From: Candidatus Parcubacteria bacterium
Lineage (GTDB): Bacteria; Patescibacteriota; Minisyncoccia; JAHIHE01; JAGLIN01
Length of the DNA stretch: 33,540 nt
Direction: 5' to 3'
NCBI GenBank assembly: GCA_023132875.1
Contig: JAGLXN010000039.1
Location: 1-33,540 of the forward strand
In this document: one piece after another, positions 23,231-29,721 of the stretch
Layout: each line of letters starts with the position of its first letter
Numbering within the stretch: the stretch's first letter is position 1
Translations under genes and position numbers: made by a program
The notes under the pieces: model-generated
Told to the model about the DNA's origin: nothing
Databases searched by the model: none
The model's input: only the letters and a program-made list of their open reading frames with translations

Positions 23231-23320
23231 TTATAAATCAGACAATATAAAATTCATTATAGCAATTGTCGTAAGCAGAAAAATAGTTAAAGTTATGTAT
23301 AATTTTTCTTTTCTTTTCAT
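23231..23320 (-). CDS. Possible 29-residue single-pass membrane microprotein
   Basis: Begins MKRKEKLYITLTIFLLTTIA and ends NFILSDL: a basic N-terminus followed by one hydrophobic helix, 18 bp upstream of mpg on the same strand. No Shine-Dalgarno sequence, no known family. It could be chance in AT-rich DNA; the charge-then-helix pattern is the only support. Confidence 0.25.
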   Translation of the reverse strand: MKRKEKLYITLTIFLLTTIAIMNFILSDL

Positions 23321-23342
23321 AAAAGTATTTTTAATTATAAAT

Positions 23343-23467
23343 TGTCATTCTGGAGCGATAGCGATAGAATCCCGTAATTTATATTACAAGACCTTATATT
23401 GCGTTTCGTGTGCATAAATTCGGGATTCTATCACTGCACTTGCTCCACTTGCTTGTTCCAGAATAGC
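23343..23467. repeat. Palindromic element, TGTCATTCTGGA variant
   Basis: Left TGTCATTCTGGAGCGATAGC with GAATCCCG, right CGGGATTCTATC through TTGTTCCAGAATAGCA, with an AT-rich centre. It is a diverged relative of the element at 10506-10622. Together with the possible microprotein and a promoter it accounts for the gap 23213-23604. Confidence 0.7.
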
Positions 23468-23549
23468 AGGAAAAGCTTATCTCGGTCTTATTGCATTCTA
23501 TATATTTTATTTGTAAATAGCAAAATATCTGTTATCATAAAGTCATAAG

Positions 23550-23578
23550 TTGACAATTTATAAAAAATATGTAATAGT
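23550..23578 (+). promoter_or_regulatory. Possible promoter of the FN3-like gene
   Basis: TTGACA (23550-23555), then about 17 bp later AATAGT preceded by TGT, an extended -10 context. The -10 match is weak. Confidence 0.4.
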
Positions 23579-23604
23579 GCAATGATTTATTATAAATAAA
23601 AAAA

Positions 23605-24939
23605 ATGAGAAATTGGAAAAAATTTACATTAATTAGCTTTATAATTTTTATGTCTATAGTTTATGCTTCGCAAGCATTAGCTTCTATTCAATTTGCAAAT
23701 ATTCAGGTTTATGATATAGAAAACGGAGTTGCTAAGGTTAAGTGGTTTACGCCAAGCCATCAAACAAAAGGAATTATTTATTTTGGAGAAAGCTCTGACA
23801 ATTTGAATAGATATACTGGGTATAGTCTGTATAATTATTATCACGAGTCTAGTCTTACTGGTTTAAGGAAGAATAAAAAATACTATTTCAAAATCGTGGC
23901 AATTGATAGATTGAACAATGAGAAAGAATCATTTATTCAAAGTTTTTCAACAAAAGGTATGAAAAAAGATGATTTTACTGAGCCAGAATTTAAAGAACAA
24001 AGAATTTTACAGATTACTAATAACGCAGTAGCGCTATCATGGACAACTGACGAAGAGACAAACGCGGTTGTTTATTATGGCATTACAGGAAAAGATCTGA
24101 ATAAAACTGCTAGAGTCAAAAGTTTCAAAAAAGAACACGAACTTTTAATATATAAGCTAAAGCCAGGAACAAGATATAATTTGAAAATTGTAGCTAAAAA
24201 TAAAGCGGGAAATAAAGTTAGCGGCAAATATTTTGTTTTCAATACCAATGATTATGAAGGAAAATGTCCCGATTTATTTATTAAAAACATTAAGCCTCTT
24301 AGTTTTAACGAAAAACTAATTTTTTCCAGAAGAATTACAGTTAATTTTAAAACAAACCTGGTTGCCAAAAGCACAATTCAGTACGGTACTGTGCCGAGAA
24401 AATATAAATATAAAACAGTTGTTTCAAAATCGCGCCAGCTAAATCATCAGGCCGTATTAACAAGTCTTGAGCCGGACACTACTTACTATTACAAGATAAC
24501 AGCTCATAGCAGTTTTTATAAGAAGAAAAAAATCACTCCGGAAATGACCTTTAAAACCAAGCCTTTGGCGAAAAAAATTCCAAATGGCTCGCTTGTCAAA
24601 GGTTTCGGATATAAAGTGTATGTTATAAACGGTAATGAAAAATTTTGGATTGAAAGCGCGGATGTGTTCAACAAATTGGGGTATAAGTGGGGCTGGATTC
24701 AAACAATAGATAATGTTTTTTTGAATGAATATAAAGAAGGGAAGAGTATAAAAAAAACAACATCTCATTCTGACGGTACTTTGATAAAGTATTCTAATTC
24801 TCACGCAGTTTATTTGATTGAGAATAGAAAAAAGAGGCCTTTTTCTTCAGCGGAAGCGTTTGTAAGAAGAGGATATGATTGGAATAGAATTATTACAATA
24901 TCAAAAAAAGAGAGATATAAAACAGGGGAGTATTTATAA
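23605..24939 (+). CDS. Secreted protein with fibronectin III-like domains and C-terminal KWI-type repeats
   Basis: 444 residues. A signal peptide (about 1-27, ending ASQALA) precedes three FN3/purple-acid-phosphatase-N-like beta domains, recognised by the recurring ...YYG/YFG... and L.PGTRYNLKIVA / L.PDTTYYYKITA strands (about 28-115, 128-212, 225-320). The C-terminal 120 residues hold two copies of a short module (GSLVKGFGYKVYVINGNEKF then W..SADVFNKLGY; GTLIKYSNSHAVYLIENRKK then SAEAFVRRGY). I have seen this module in CPR surface proteins but know no function. No anchor is visible, so it is probably secreted or wall-bound. A terminator follows at 24966. Confidence 0.75.
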   Translation: MRNWKKFTLISFIIFMSIVYASQALASIQFANIQVYDIENGVAKVKWFTPSHQTKGIIYFGESSDNLNRYTGYSLYNYYHESSLTGLRKNKKYYFKIVAIDRLNNEKESFIQSFSTKGMKKDDFTEPEFKEQRILQITNNAVALSWTTDEETNAVVYYGITGKDLNKTARVKSFKKEHELLIYKLKPGTRYNLKIVAKNKAGNKVSGKYFVFNTNDYEGKCPDLFIKNIKPLSFNEKLIFSRRITVNFKTNLVAKSTIQYGTVPRKYKYKTVVSKSRQLNHQAVLTSLEPDTTYYYKITAHSSFYKKKKITPEMTFKTKPLAKKIPNGSLVKGFGYKVYVINGNEKFWIESADVFNKLGYKWGWIQTIDNVFLNEYKEGKSIKKTTSHSDGTLIKYSNSHAVYLIENRKKRPFSSAEAFVRRGYDWNRIITISKKERYKTGEYL

Positions 24940-24965
24940 AAATATTTGTTTTCCAATTTATAAAT

Positions 24966-24990
24966 AAAATGCGGGCTTATCCCGCATTTT
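24966..24990. terminator. Terminator between the FN3 gene and tRNA-Glu
   Basis: AAAATGCGGG pairs with CCCGCATTTT around a 5-base loop. It is usable from both directions. Confidence 0.85.
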
Positions 24991-24996
24991 AATTTG

Positions 24997-25068
24997 TAGC
25001 CTCAAGGGGAATCGAACCCCTGTTACCAGGATGAAAACCTGGTGTCCTAACCACTAGACGATGAGGCC
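24997..25068 (-). tRNA. tRNA-Glu (anticodon UUC)
   Basis: A complete 72-nt cloverleaf on the minus strand: acceptor GGCCTCA/TGAGGCT (first pair G-U), D-arm with AGTGGTTAGGA, anticodon stem CCAGG/CCTGG with loop TTTTCAT giving anticodon TTC, and T-arm AGGGGTTCGATTCCCCT. CCA is not encoded. Confidence 0.95.
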
Positions 25069-25200
25069 AGATCGTATAACGCACAACGTATAACGCATAA
25101 CATACAGTATGTAACATATAGTCTATAACGCATATTTTTTTATTTAGTTTTGCGTTACACGTTACACGCTATAAGTTACACATTACCACATATTATCCAT
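25069..25200. repeat. Heptamer arrays (GTATAAC/GCATAAC type), inverted halves
   Basis: GTATAAC, GCACAAC, GTATAAC and GCATAAC units run from 25074. The reverse sense (GTTACAC units) appears at 25150-25185, making a loose inverted repeat upstream of the tRNA. Confidence 0.65.
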
Positions 25201-25261
25201 TTGTAAAGAGCGGGAATGTGTTGTATTGTTAAGTTGTCTTAATTTGCGGAATTAACGATTT

Positions 25262-25345
25262 TAGTTTTCTTCGTGTAAACATTAGTTTTTTTGATGTCTC
25301 TATAAACAAACACCAATTGAACTAATATTCACACTAAATAAACTA
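25262..25345. repeat. Second copy of the TAAATATTAGTTTT palindromic repeat
   Basis: TTCGTGTAAACATTAGTTTT and AACTAATATTCACAC arms. It matches the reverse complement of the copy at 13860-13945 over more than 45 bp with scattered changes. This copy lies directly upstream of tsaD; the other lies upstream of tsaE. Confidence 0.7.
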
Positions 25346-25358
25346 ATTTTAGAAAAGT

Positions 25359-26666
25359 ATGATAATTGTAGCGATAGAGACATCGTGCGATGAAACAGCG
25401 GTTGCTATAGTAAAATTTAGTAGGAATAGGGCAGAAGTTTTATCTAATATTATTTCATCTCAAGTAAAGGCGCACAGCAAATATGGCGGGGTTGTGCCGT
25501 CTTTGGCGTCAAGAATGCATTTAAAAAATATGGTTCCGGTTTTGAAAAGGGCATTTAAGCAAGCTGAGAAACACACCCCTGCCCCTCTCAAGAGGGGAAT
25601 TCATTTCGACAAAAATAAAATTGATTATGTTGCAGTGACTAATGGACCTGGTTTAATCCCAGCATTAATGATTGGAGTTAATACAGCTAAATCATTGTCT
25701 TACGCGCTAAACAAACCATTAGTCGGCATTCATCATATTGAAGGGCATATATACGCGAATTGGTTGAAAAAGAATCTGGAATCTGGAATCTGGAATCTGG
25801 AAAATAAGAAACAAAAAGTGAAAAATGAAAAATTGAAGATGCAAAAGTTAGAAGATTCCAAATTCCAAAATTACGATCTATGGAAACCGGAATTTCCAAT
25901 TTTATGCCTTACAGTATCGGGCGGGCATACGCAATTAATTTTAATGAAGAAAGATTTGAATTATAAAATAATAGGTGAGACCATGGACGATGCGGCTGGC
26001 GAAGCGTTTGATAAAATTGCCAAGCTTTTAAATCTTGGTTATCCAGGCGGACCGCTGGTTGAAAAAATGGCTAAGAAGGGAGATAGGAATAAATTCAAGT
26101 TTACAAGACCTATGATAAACAGTAAGGATTATAATTTTAGTTTTTCTGGACTTAAGACAGCGGTTTTATATGAGGTTAGATCGCGGCAAACTTTTTCTCA
26201 CCTCGATTCCTGCCTGCCGGACAGGCAAGCTCTCCCAGAAGGAGAGAGAGTTAATTCCAAATTCTCCGCCCGAGGCGGACCAGCCTTGGGCTGGCAAATT
26301 CTCCGCCCGAGGCGGACCAGCCTTGGGCTGGCAAATTCCAAGTTCAAATCTGACATTGCAGCATCTTTCCAGCAGGCAGTAATTGATGTTTTAGTTTTTA
26401 AAACTATAAAAGCGGCGAAACAATATAAAGCAAAAAATATTATTCTCGGCGGCGGAGTGTCGGCGAATAGAGAATTACAGAAGCAATTTAAAAAAGCCAT
26501 AAATAAAGAATTACCAAATACTGAATACCAAATACTGAATACTAATCTATCAACCGACAATGCTTTTATGATTGCGATTGCGGCATATTATCGCATAAAA
26601 AATGATAAGGGAATTGGAAATTGGAAGAATATTAAGGCGGACGCGAATCTAAAAATAGAATCATGA
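25359..26666 (+). CDS. tsaD: tRNA N6-adenosine threonylcarbamoyltransferase TsaD, with repeat-derived insertions
   Basis: Catalytic subunit for tRNA t6A synthesis. Conserved blocks are intact: IVAIETSCDETAVAIV, YGGVVPSLASRMH, NGPGLIPAL, metal-binding HHIEGH (125-130), VSGGHTQL, MDDAAGEAFDK, NFSFSGLKTA, LGGGVSANREL and STDNAF (D400). At 435 residues it is about 95 longer than the usual 340 or so. The excess lies in three loops: about 72-86 (hairpin CCCCTCTCAAGAGGGG), about 138-178 (TCTGGAA heptamers and related units) and about 275-329 (a GC-rich hairpin pair present twice in tandem plus CCTGCCTGCCGGACAGGCA). All keep the frame. The stop overlaps the next gene (ATGA). t6A is universal, so the gene is presumably functional. 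Confidence 0.94.
   Translation: MIIVAIETSCDETAVAIVKFSRNRAEVLSNIISSQVKAHSKYGGVVPSLASRMHLKNMVPVLKRAFKQAEKHTPAPLKRGIHFDKNKIDYVAVTNGPGLIPALMIGVNTAKSLSYALNKPLVGIHHIEGHIYANWLKKNLESGIWNLENKKQKVKNEKLKMQKLEDSKFQNYDLWKPEFPILCLTVSGGHTQLILMKKDLNYKIIGETMDDAAGEAFDKIAKLLNLGYPGGPLVEKMAKKGDRNKFKFTRPMINSKDYNFSFSGLKTAVLYEVRSRQTFSHLDSCLPDRQALPEGERVNSKFSARGGPALGWQILRPRRTSLGLANSKFKSDIAASFQQAVIDVLVFKTIKAAKQYKAKNIILGGGVSANRELQKQFKKAINKELPNTEYQILNTNLSTDNAFMIAIAAYYRIKNDKGIGNWKNIKADANLKIES
26203..26342. repeat. Repeat cluster inside tsaD
   Basis: CCTGCCTGCCGGACAGGCA (26210-26229) is followed by two tandem copies of a 39-bp unit (about 26262-26300 and 26301-26339), each made of CCGCCCGAGGCGG plus CCAGCCTTGGGCTGG. The GC content is far above the gene around it. 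Confidence 0.85.
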
Positions 26667-28033
26667 ATTATAAACAACATAATTCTATGGAAATAATTAA
26701 TGTCGGCGAAGAACAAAAAGAAATATGGAATAAATTCATAGCTGAAAACAATTCAGAAAGTTTTTTGCAGTCTTGGGAATGGGGAGAGTTTCAGAGCAAA
26801 ATTGGACGTAAGGTATGGAGAATCGGAATTGCTAATGATGATTTATCTGATGAAAATAGAACAAAAGTATCAAGTATCAAGTATCAAGTATCAAGCGACA
26901 ATTTGGTTGTCGTGGCTTTGATCGTAAAACACGATTTGCCGTTTGGACAGAGTTATTTGTATTGTCCTCGCGGACCAGTCATAGAAAAATCAAAAATCAA
27001 AAATCAAAAATCAAAATTTTTTGATGTTTTATTTGACGAAATTAAAAAAATTACTGAAGAAGAAAAAAGTTTGTTTTTGAAAATTGATCCGCCGATTAAA
27101 ATGAATCAGGAATCAGGAATCAGGAATCATGAATATTTTACTAATTTCAAAAAATCATCATCAGAAATTCAGCCGAGAGATACTTTAATTTTGGATATTA
27201 CAAAATCGGAAGAAGAATTATTGAAAGACATGAAGCAGAAGACAAGGTATAATATTCGGCTGGCAGGAAAGAAAGAGTTACGAATTACGAATTACGAGCT
27301 ACGAACGGATAATAAAAAAGTTTTTAAGGAAAAGTTTGAAAAATTTTGGGATTTGATCAAGGAGACTTCTAGGCGCGACAAGTTTGTTTCTCACAGCAAG
27401 GATTATTATTGGAAAATGTTTGAGAGCTTAAACAATAATTATTCTAAGAATGTCATTCTGAGGAGGAACGACGAAGAATCCCGAAGCTATACACACAAAA
27501 CTGTGGTACAAAATTATACAGTGTTAAATTCGGGATCCTTCGACTCGCTATCGCTTGCTCAGGATGACAGTACGCGTATCGGTAACAATTCTAATTTAAT
27601 TGCGAGATTATATCTCGCTGAATATGACAATAAAATCATCGCAGCAAACCTTGTCTTGTTTTTTGGAGATATGGCGGTCTATCTTCACGGAGCATCGTCT
27701 AATGAATATAGGAATGTGATGGCGCCGTATTCATTGCAATGGCGGCAGATTCTAGACGCAAAAGAGGCTGGATGCAAAAAGTATGACTTTTGGGGTGTGT
27801 CGGCAACGGTTCGACAGGCTCACCATGACATTCATCGACAGGCTCACTGTGACAATGGTGTCATCCTGAGCTTGTCGAAGGATAAAAAAGATACTTGGAG
27901 CGGCATTACAAGATTTAAAAAAGGGTTTGGCGGTTATGAGAAAAATTATATTGGCGCGTACGACCTGATTTTTAGCAATATCGGATATCGGATATATGGG
28001 TTTTTAAAGAGGATAAAGGATATTGTAACTTAA
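26663..28033 (+). CDS. FemAB/FemX-like peptidyltransferase, riddled with in-frame repeats
   Basis: 456-residue GNAT-fold FemX/FemAB protein; the family adds amino acids from aminoacyl-tRNA to the peptidoglycan bridge. Seen: FLQSWEWGEFQ (34-44), YCPRGPVIE (100-108), TRYNIRLAGK (194-203), LYLAEYDNKIIAANLVLFFG (316-335), YLHGASS and the C-terminal WSGITRFKKGFGG (412-424). Between these blocks lie six repeat-derived stretches: heptamer runs at about 69-78, 109-119, 148-157 and 205-216, a palindromic element at 264-305, and a second at 382-408. None breaks the frame. The ATG overlaps the tsaD stop; ATG at 26687 fits the family start as well and may be the true one. Confidence 0.85.
   Translation: MNYKQHNSMEIINVGEEQKEIWNKFIAENNSESFLQSWEWGEFQSKIGRKVWRIGIANDDLSDENRTKVSSIKYQVSSDNLVVVALIVKHDLPFGQSYLYCPRGPVIEKSKIKNQKSKFFDVLFDEIKKITEEEKSLFLKIDPPIKMNQESGIRNHEYFTNFKKSSSEIQPRDTLILDITKSEEELLKDMKQKTRYNIRLAGKKELRITNYELRTDNKKVFKEKFEKFWDLIKETSRRDKFVSHSKDYYWKMFESLNNNYSKNVILRRNDEESRSYTHKTVVQNYTVLNSGSFDSLSLAQDDSTRIGNNSNLIARLYLAEYDNKIIAANLVLFFGDMAVYLHGASSNEYRNVMAPYSLQWRQILDAKEAGCKKYDFWGVSATVRQAHHDIHRQAHCDNGVILSLSKDKKDTWSGITRFKKGFGGYEKNYIGAYDLIFSNIGYRIYGFLKRIKDIVT
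27451..27569. repeat. Palindromic TGTCATTCTGA element inside the FemAB-like gene
   Basis: The same element as at 10506-10622 and 29462-29583: TGTCATTCTGAGGAGG, GACGAAGAATCCCG, a variable AT-rich centre, then GGGATCCTTCGACTCGCTAT and TCAGGATGACA. It is read through as residues 264-305 (ILRRNDEESR...SLSLAQDDS). Confidence 0.88.
27807..27883. repeat. Second palindromic element in the FemAB-like gene
   Basis: TTCGACAGGCTCACCATGAC, a near-repeat (TCGACAGGCTCACTGTGAC), and the inverted GTCATCCTGAGCTTGTCGAA. It encodes residues about 382-408 (VRQAHHDIHRQAHCDNG...). Confidence 0.8.
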
Positions 28034-28043
28034 AGTATTTAGA

Positions 28044-28190
28044 CATTTATCTCCCTCTTCCTGCGGGAGAGGGTTAGGGTGAGGGGGAAAGTGGGTAGAA
28101 TACTAATGATCAATAATCTAAAGTATGTGCGTGATTATTGTATTTACCCCCTTACCTGTCCTCTCCCGCGGGGAGAGGGACGTGTTAAGC
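28044..28190. repeat. GC-rich inverted repeat pair (CTCTCCCGCGGG type)
   Basis: CTCCCTCTTCCTGCGGGAGA with GGGTTAGGGTGAGGG at 28050-28085, and CTGTCCTCTCCCGCGGGGAG at 28157-28180. Each folds into a hairpin. No gene lies between the FemAB-like gene and the terminator. Confidence 0.7.
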
Positions 28191-28208
28191 AAGTTCTACG
28201 CGAATAAT

Positions 28209-28238
28209 AAAAAAACAGGAAATAAATCCTGTTTTTTT
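28209..28238. terminator. Bidirectional terminator
   Basis: AAAAAAACAGGA and TCCTGTTTTTTT, perfect 12-base arms around AATAAA, between the convergent FemAB-like and DUF212 genes. Confidence 0.9.
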
Positions 28239-28251
28239 GTTATCTATTTTC

Positions 28252-28692
28252 CTATAAATTTTCCAGTAAAATTATTAAAAATATGGTTAATACAAATCCA
28301 AGCATAGATCCAATTAAAACTTCCAAAGGTTTGTGTCCTACTCTTTCTCGCAGTATTGGATAATCTTCTTTTTTAACCTCTGGTATTTCTCTTATGAGTT
28401 TGTTTATTATTTTACCATTATATCCTATATTTGTTCGGATTTTCAAAGCATCATAAATAACAATGTATGCGAGAACAAAACTTACGGTAAAAGTTGTTGA
28501 AAATATACCGTCAAAAAAGACTATTACAGTTGCTAATGAAACAACAAAAGCTGAATGAGCTGAAGGCATATGTCCCGAAATTAGTAGAAATTTCAGCTCT
28601 ATTTTTTTATGCTTTGTTATAGACAATAAAAATTTTATTGATTGTGCTATGCAACCGACTATAATTGGAATTATAACGATTGGGTAAACCAT
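28252..28692 (-). CDS. DUF212/YuiD-like divergent PAP2-family membrane protein
   Basis: 146 residues, four or five membrane helices. The signature SGHMPSAHSAFVVSLATV (39-56), followed by AYIVIYDALKIRTNIG and LRERVGHKPLEVLIGSMLG, matches DUF212, a family related to acid phosphatase/vanadium haloperoxidases. The His residues of MPSAHSA and GHKP are present. In vivo substrate unknown; a lipid phosphatase role is a guess. No Shine-Dalgarno sequence; an octamer array (AACATTTT type) abuts its start. Confidence 0.85.
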   Translation of the reverse strand: MVYPIVIIPIIVGCIAQSIKFLLSITKHKKIELKFLLISGHMPSAHSAFVVSLATVIVFFDGIFSTTFTVSFVLAYIVIYDALKIRTNIGYNGKIINKLIREIPEVKKEDYPILRERVGHKPLEVLIGSMLGFVLTIFLIILLENL

Positions 28693-28735
28693 ACTAACAT
28701 TTTAACATTTTAACATACTAACATTTTAACATATA
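28693..28735. repeat. Octamer tandem repeat (TAACATTT/TAACATAC)
   Basis: CTAACATT, TTAACATT, TTAACATA and CTAACATT units lie between the divergent DUF212 and HTH genes, followed by an AT dinucleotide run. Confidence 0.7.
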
Positions 28736-28777
28736 TATATATATTAGTGAAATAACAGCATGTTTTTAATTTTTGAT

Positions 28778-28806
28778 TTGTATATATTCCGAATTTGTTG
28801 TAAAAT
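28778..28806 (+). promoter_or_regulatory. Possible promoter of the HTH gene, giving a near-leaderless transcript
   Basis: TTGTAT, 17-bp spacer, TAAAAT. The predicted start is about 28813, next to the ATG at 28814. Confidence 0.4.
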
Positions 28807-28813
28807 AGAATTT

Positions 28814-29044
28814 ATGAGCAATGCGAATACTAACTATATATCACTTAATGAAGCAGCAAAACTGACCAACTATTCTCAGGATTATATTAGTCTGCTTTGC
28901 CGACAGAAAAAACTAAAAGGGATAAAAATAGGAAGAAATTGGGTGACGACTAGAGAGTGGGTTGAAGATTACATAAATAAAACAAAAGGAAGCGGACAAA
29001 ATATTGTTCCCGTTAGAGTAGAAAATAAAAATATTTATTTATAA
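28814..29044 (+). CDS. Small helix-turn-helix (excisionase/MerR-like) DNA-binding protein
   Basis: 76 residues from the ATG at 28814. An upstream ATG at 28760 adds only a hydrophobic stretch translated from the promoter. The sequence YISLNEAAKLTNYSQDYISL followed by CRQKKLKGIKIGRNWVTTRE and WVEDYI is the winged-helix pattern of the HTH_17/excisionase group. It presumably binds DNA as a small regulator; the target is unknown. It precedes the TsaB-like gene by 46 bp. Confidence 0.8.
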   Translation: MSNANTNYISLNEAAKLTNYSQDYISLLCRQKKLKGIKIGRNWVTTREWVEDYINKTKGSGQNIVPVRVENKNIYL

Positions 29045-29090
29045 AAACATAAGATTCTGAAACAATTTAACAATTCAGTAATCTAATAAT

Positions 29091-29429
29091 ATGAAATTTA
29101 AATTAAAAATTAAAATTATCGGCAATAAAGCAAGCGTATTTTTATTAGACAAAGAAAGAAATATTATTTCTAAATCAGTTTGGACCGATGAACGAAATTT
29201 ATCTGAAAAACTTCTTAAAAAAATAGATTTGATGTTGGGAAAAAATAAACTTGCTATAAAAGATATTGAGAAAGTTGATTTTGAATGCGATTCACCATAT
29301 TTTGAAAGCAGAGGCGGGAATATTTCTTTAGAAGATGATTTATCTTCAAAAAATAAATGTGGATTTACTTCATGGCAGATAGGGGAAATAACGGCGAAGG
29401 TTTTGAATTTAGCAAGCAAGTCATTCTGA
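29091..29429 (+). CDS. TsaB-like protein reduced to the N-terminal lobe
   Basis: 112 residues that align by eye with the first half of TsaB, the TsaD partner: NKASVFLLDKERNIISKSVW for the ASVALL strand, SEKLLKKIDLMLGKNKLAIK for SERLLPLIDELL, then DIEKVDFECDSP and GFTSWQIGEITAKVLNLA for GPGSFTGLRIGLATAKGLA. The second half of TsaB (about 110 residues) is missing. The last codons and the TGA stop (AAG TCA TTC TGA) come from a palindromic element, so that element has set or trimmed the 3' end. TsaD and TsaE are in the same window. The TsaB assignment is inference. Confidence 0.5.
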   Translation: MKFKLKIKIIGNKASVFLLDKERNIISKSVWTDERNLSEKLLKKIDLMLGKNKLAIKDIEKVDFECDSPYFESRGGNISLEDDLSSKNKCGFTSWQIGEITAKVLNLASKSF

Positions 29430-29640
29430 GCAGAACGAAGAATCCCGAGCTTGTTCCGCACTGTTATTCTGAGGAGGGACGACGAAGAATCTCGTTATTA
29501 AACTCATAAAAACTTTCTATTACATAATGCGAAACTAAACATGGGATCCTTCGTTTCGCTATCGCTACGTTCAGGATAACGGTGATGCCAGACTTCTGCG
29601 GGATCCTTCACTACCATTAAGGATGACGGTGTAGAAATCG
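29419..29640. repeat. Nested palindromic elements
   Basis: An outer element (GTCATTCTGAGCAGAACG with GAATCCCG on the left, CGGGATCCTTCACTACC and AAGGATGAC on the right, ending about 29630) is split by an inner one (TGTTATTCTGAGGAGG to TTCAGGATAACG, about 29462-29583). With the cassette at 29667-29753 and AT-rich sequence (29754-30113, including GTCAGCTGGCGGAC at about 29960) this accounts for the 684-bp gap; no gene is seen in it. Confidence 0.65.
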
Positions 29641-29666
29641 CAAATAAATTTCTCATCTGATTACCA

Positions 29667-29695
29667 TTGACGAAAGTTAAAAATTAGTGTATACT
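29667..29695 (+). promoter_or_regulatory. Near-consensus promoter with no gene directly behind it
   Basis: TTGACG (29667-29672), exactly 17 bp, TATACT (29690-29695). Predicted start is about 29702. Only about 50 bp later a terminator occurs; the next gene begins at 30114. Confidence 0.7.
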
Positions 29696-29721
29696 GTAAG
29701 TACAACAATTGAATAAATAAT

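Noticed and set aside
26170-26560. Overlapping frames inside tsaD on both strands
   Set aside because: They arise from the GC-rich palindromic repeat cluster, which is open in several frames.
28760-28813. Longer HTH protein from ATG at 28760
   Set aside because: The added 18 residues lie in the promoter region and are not part of the HTH fold.
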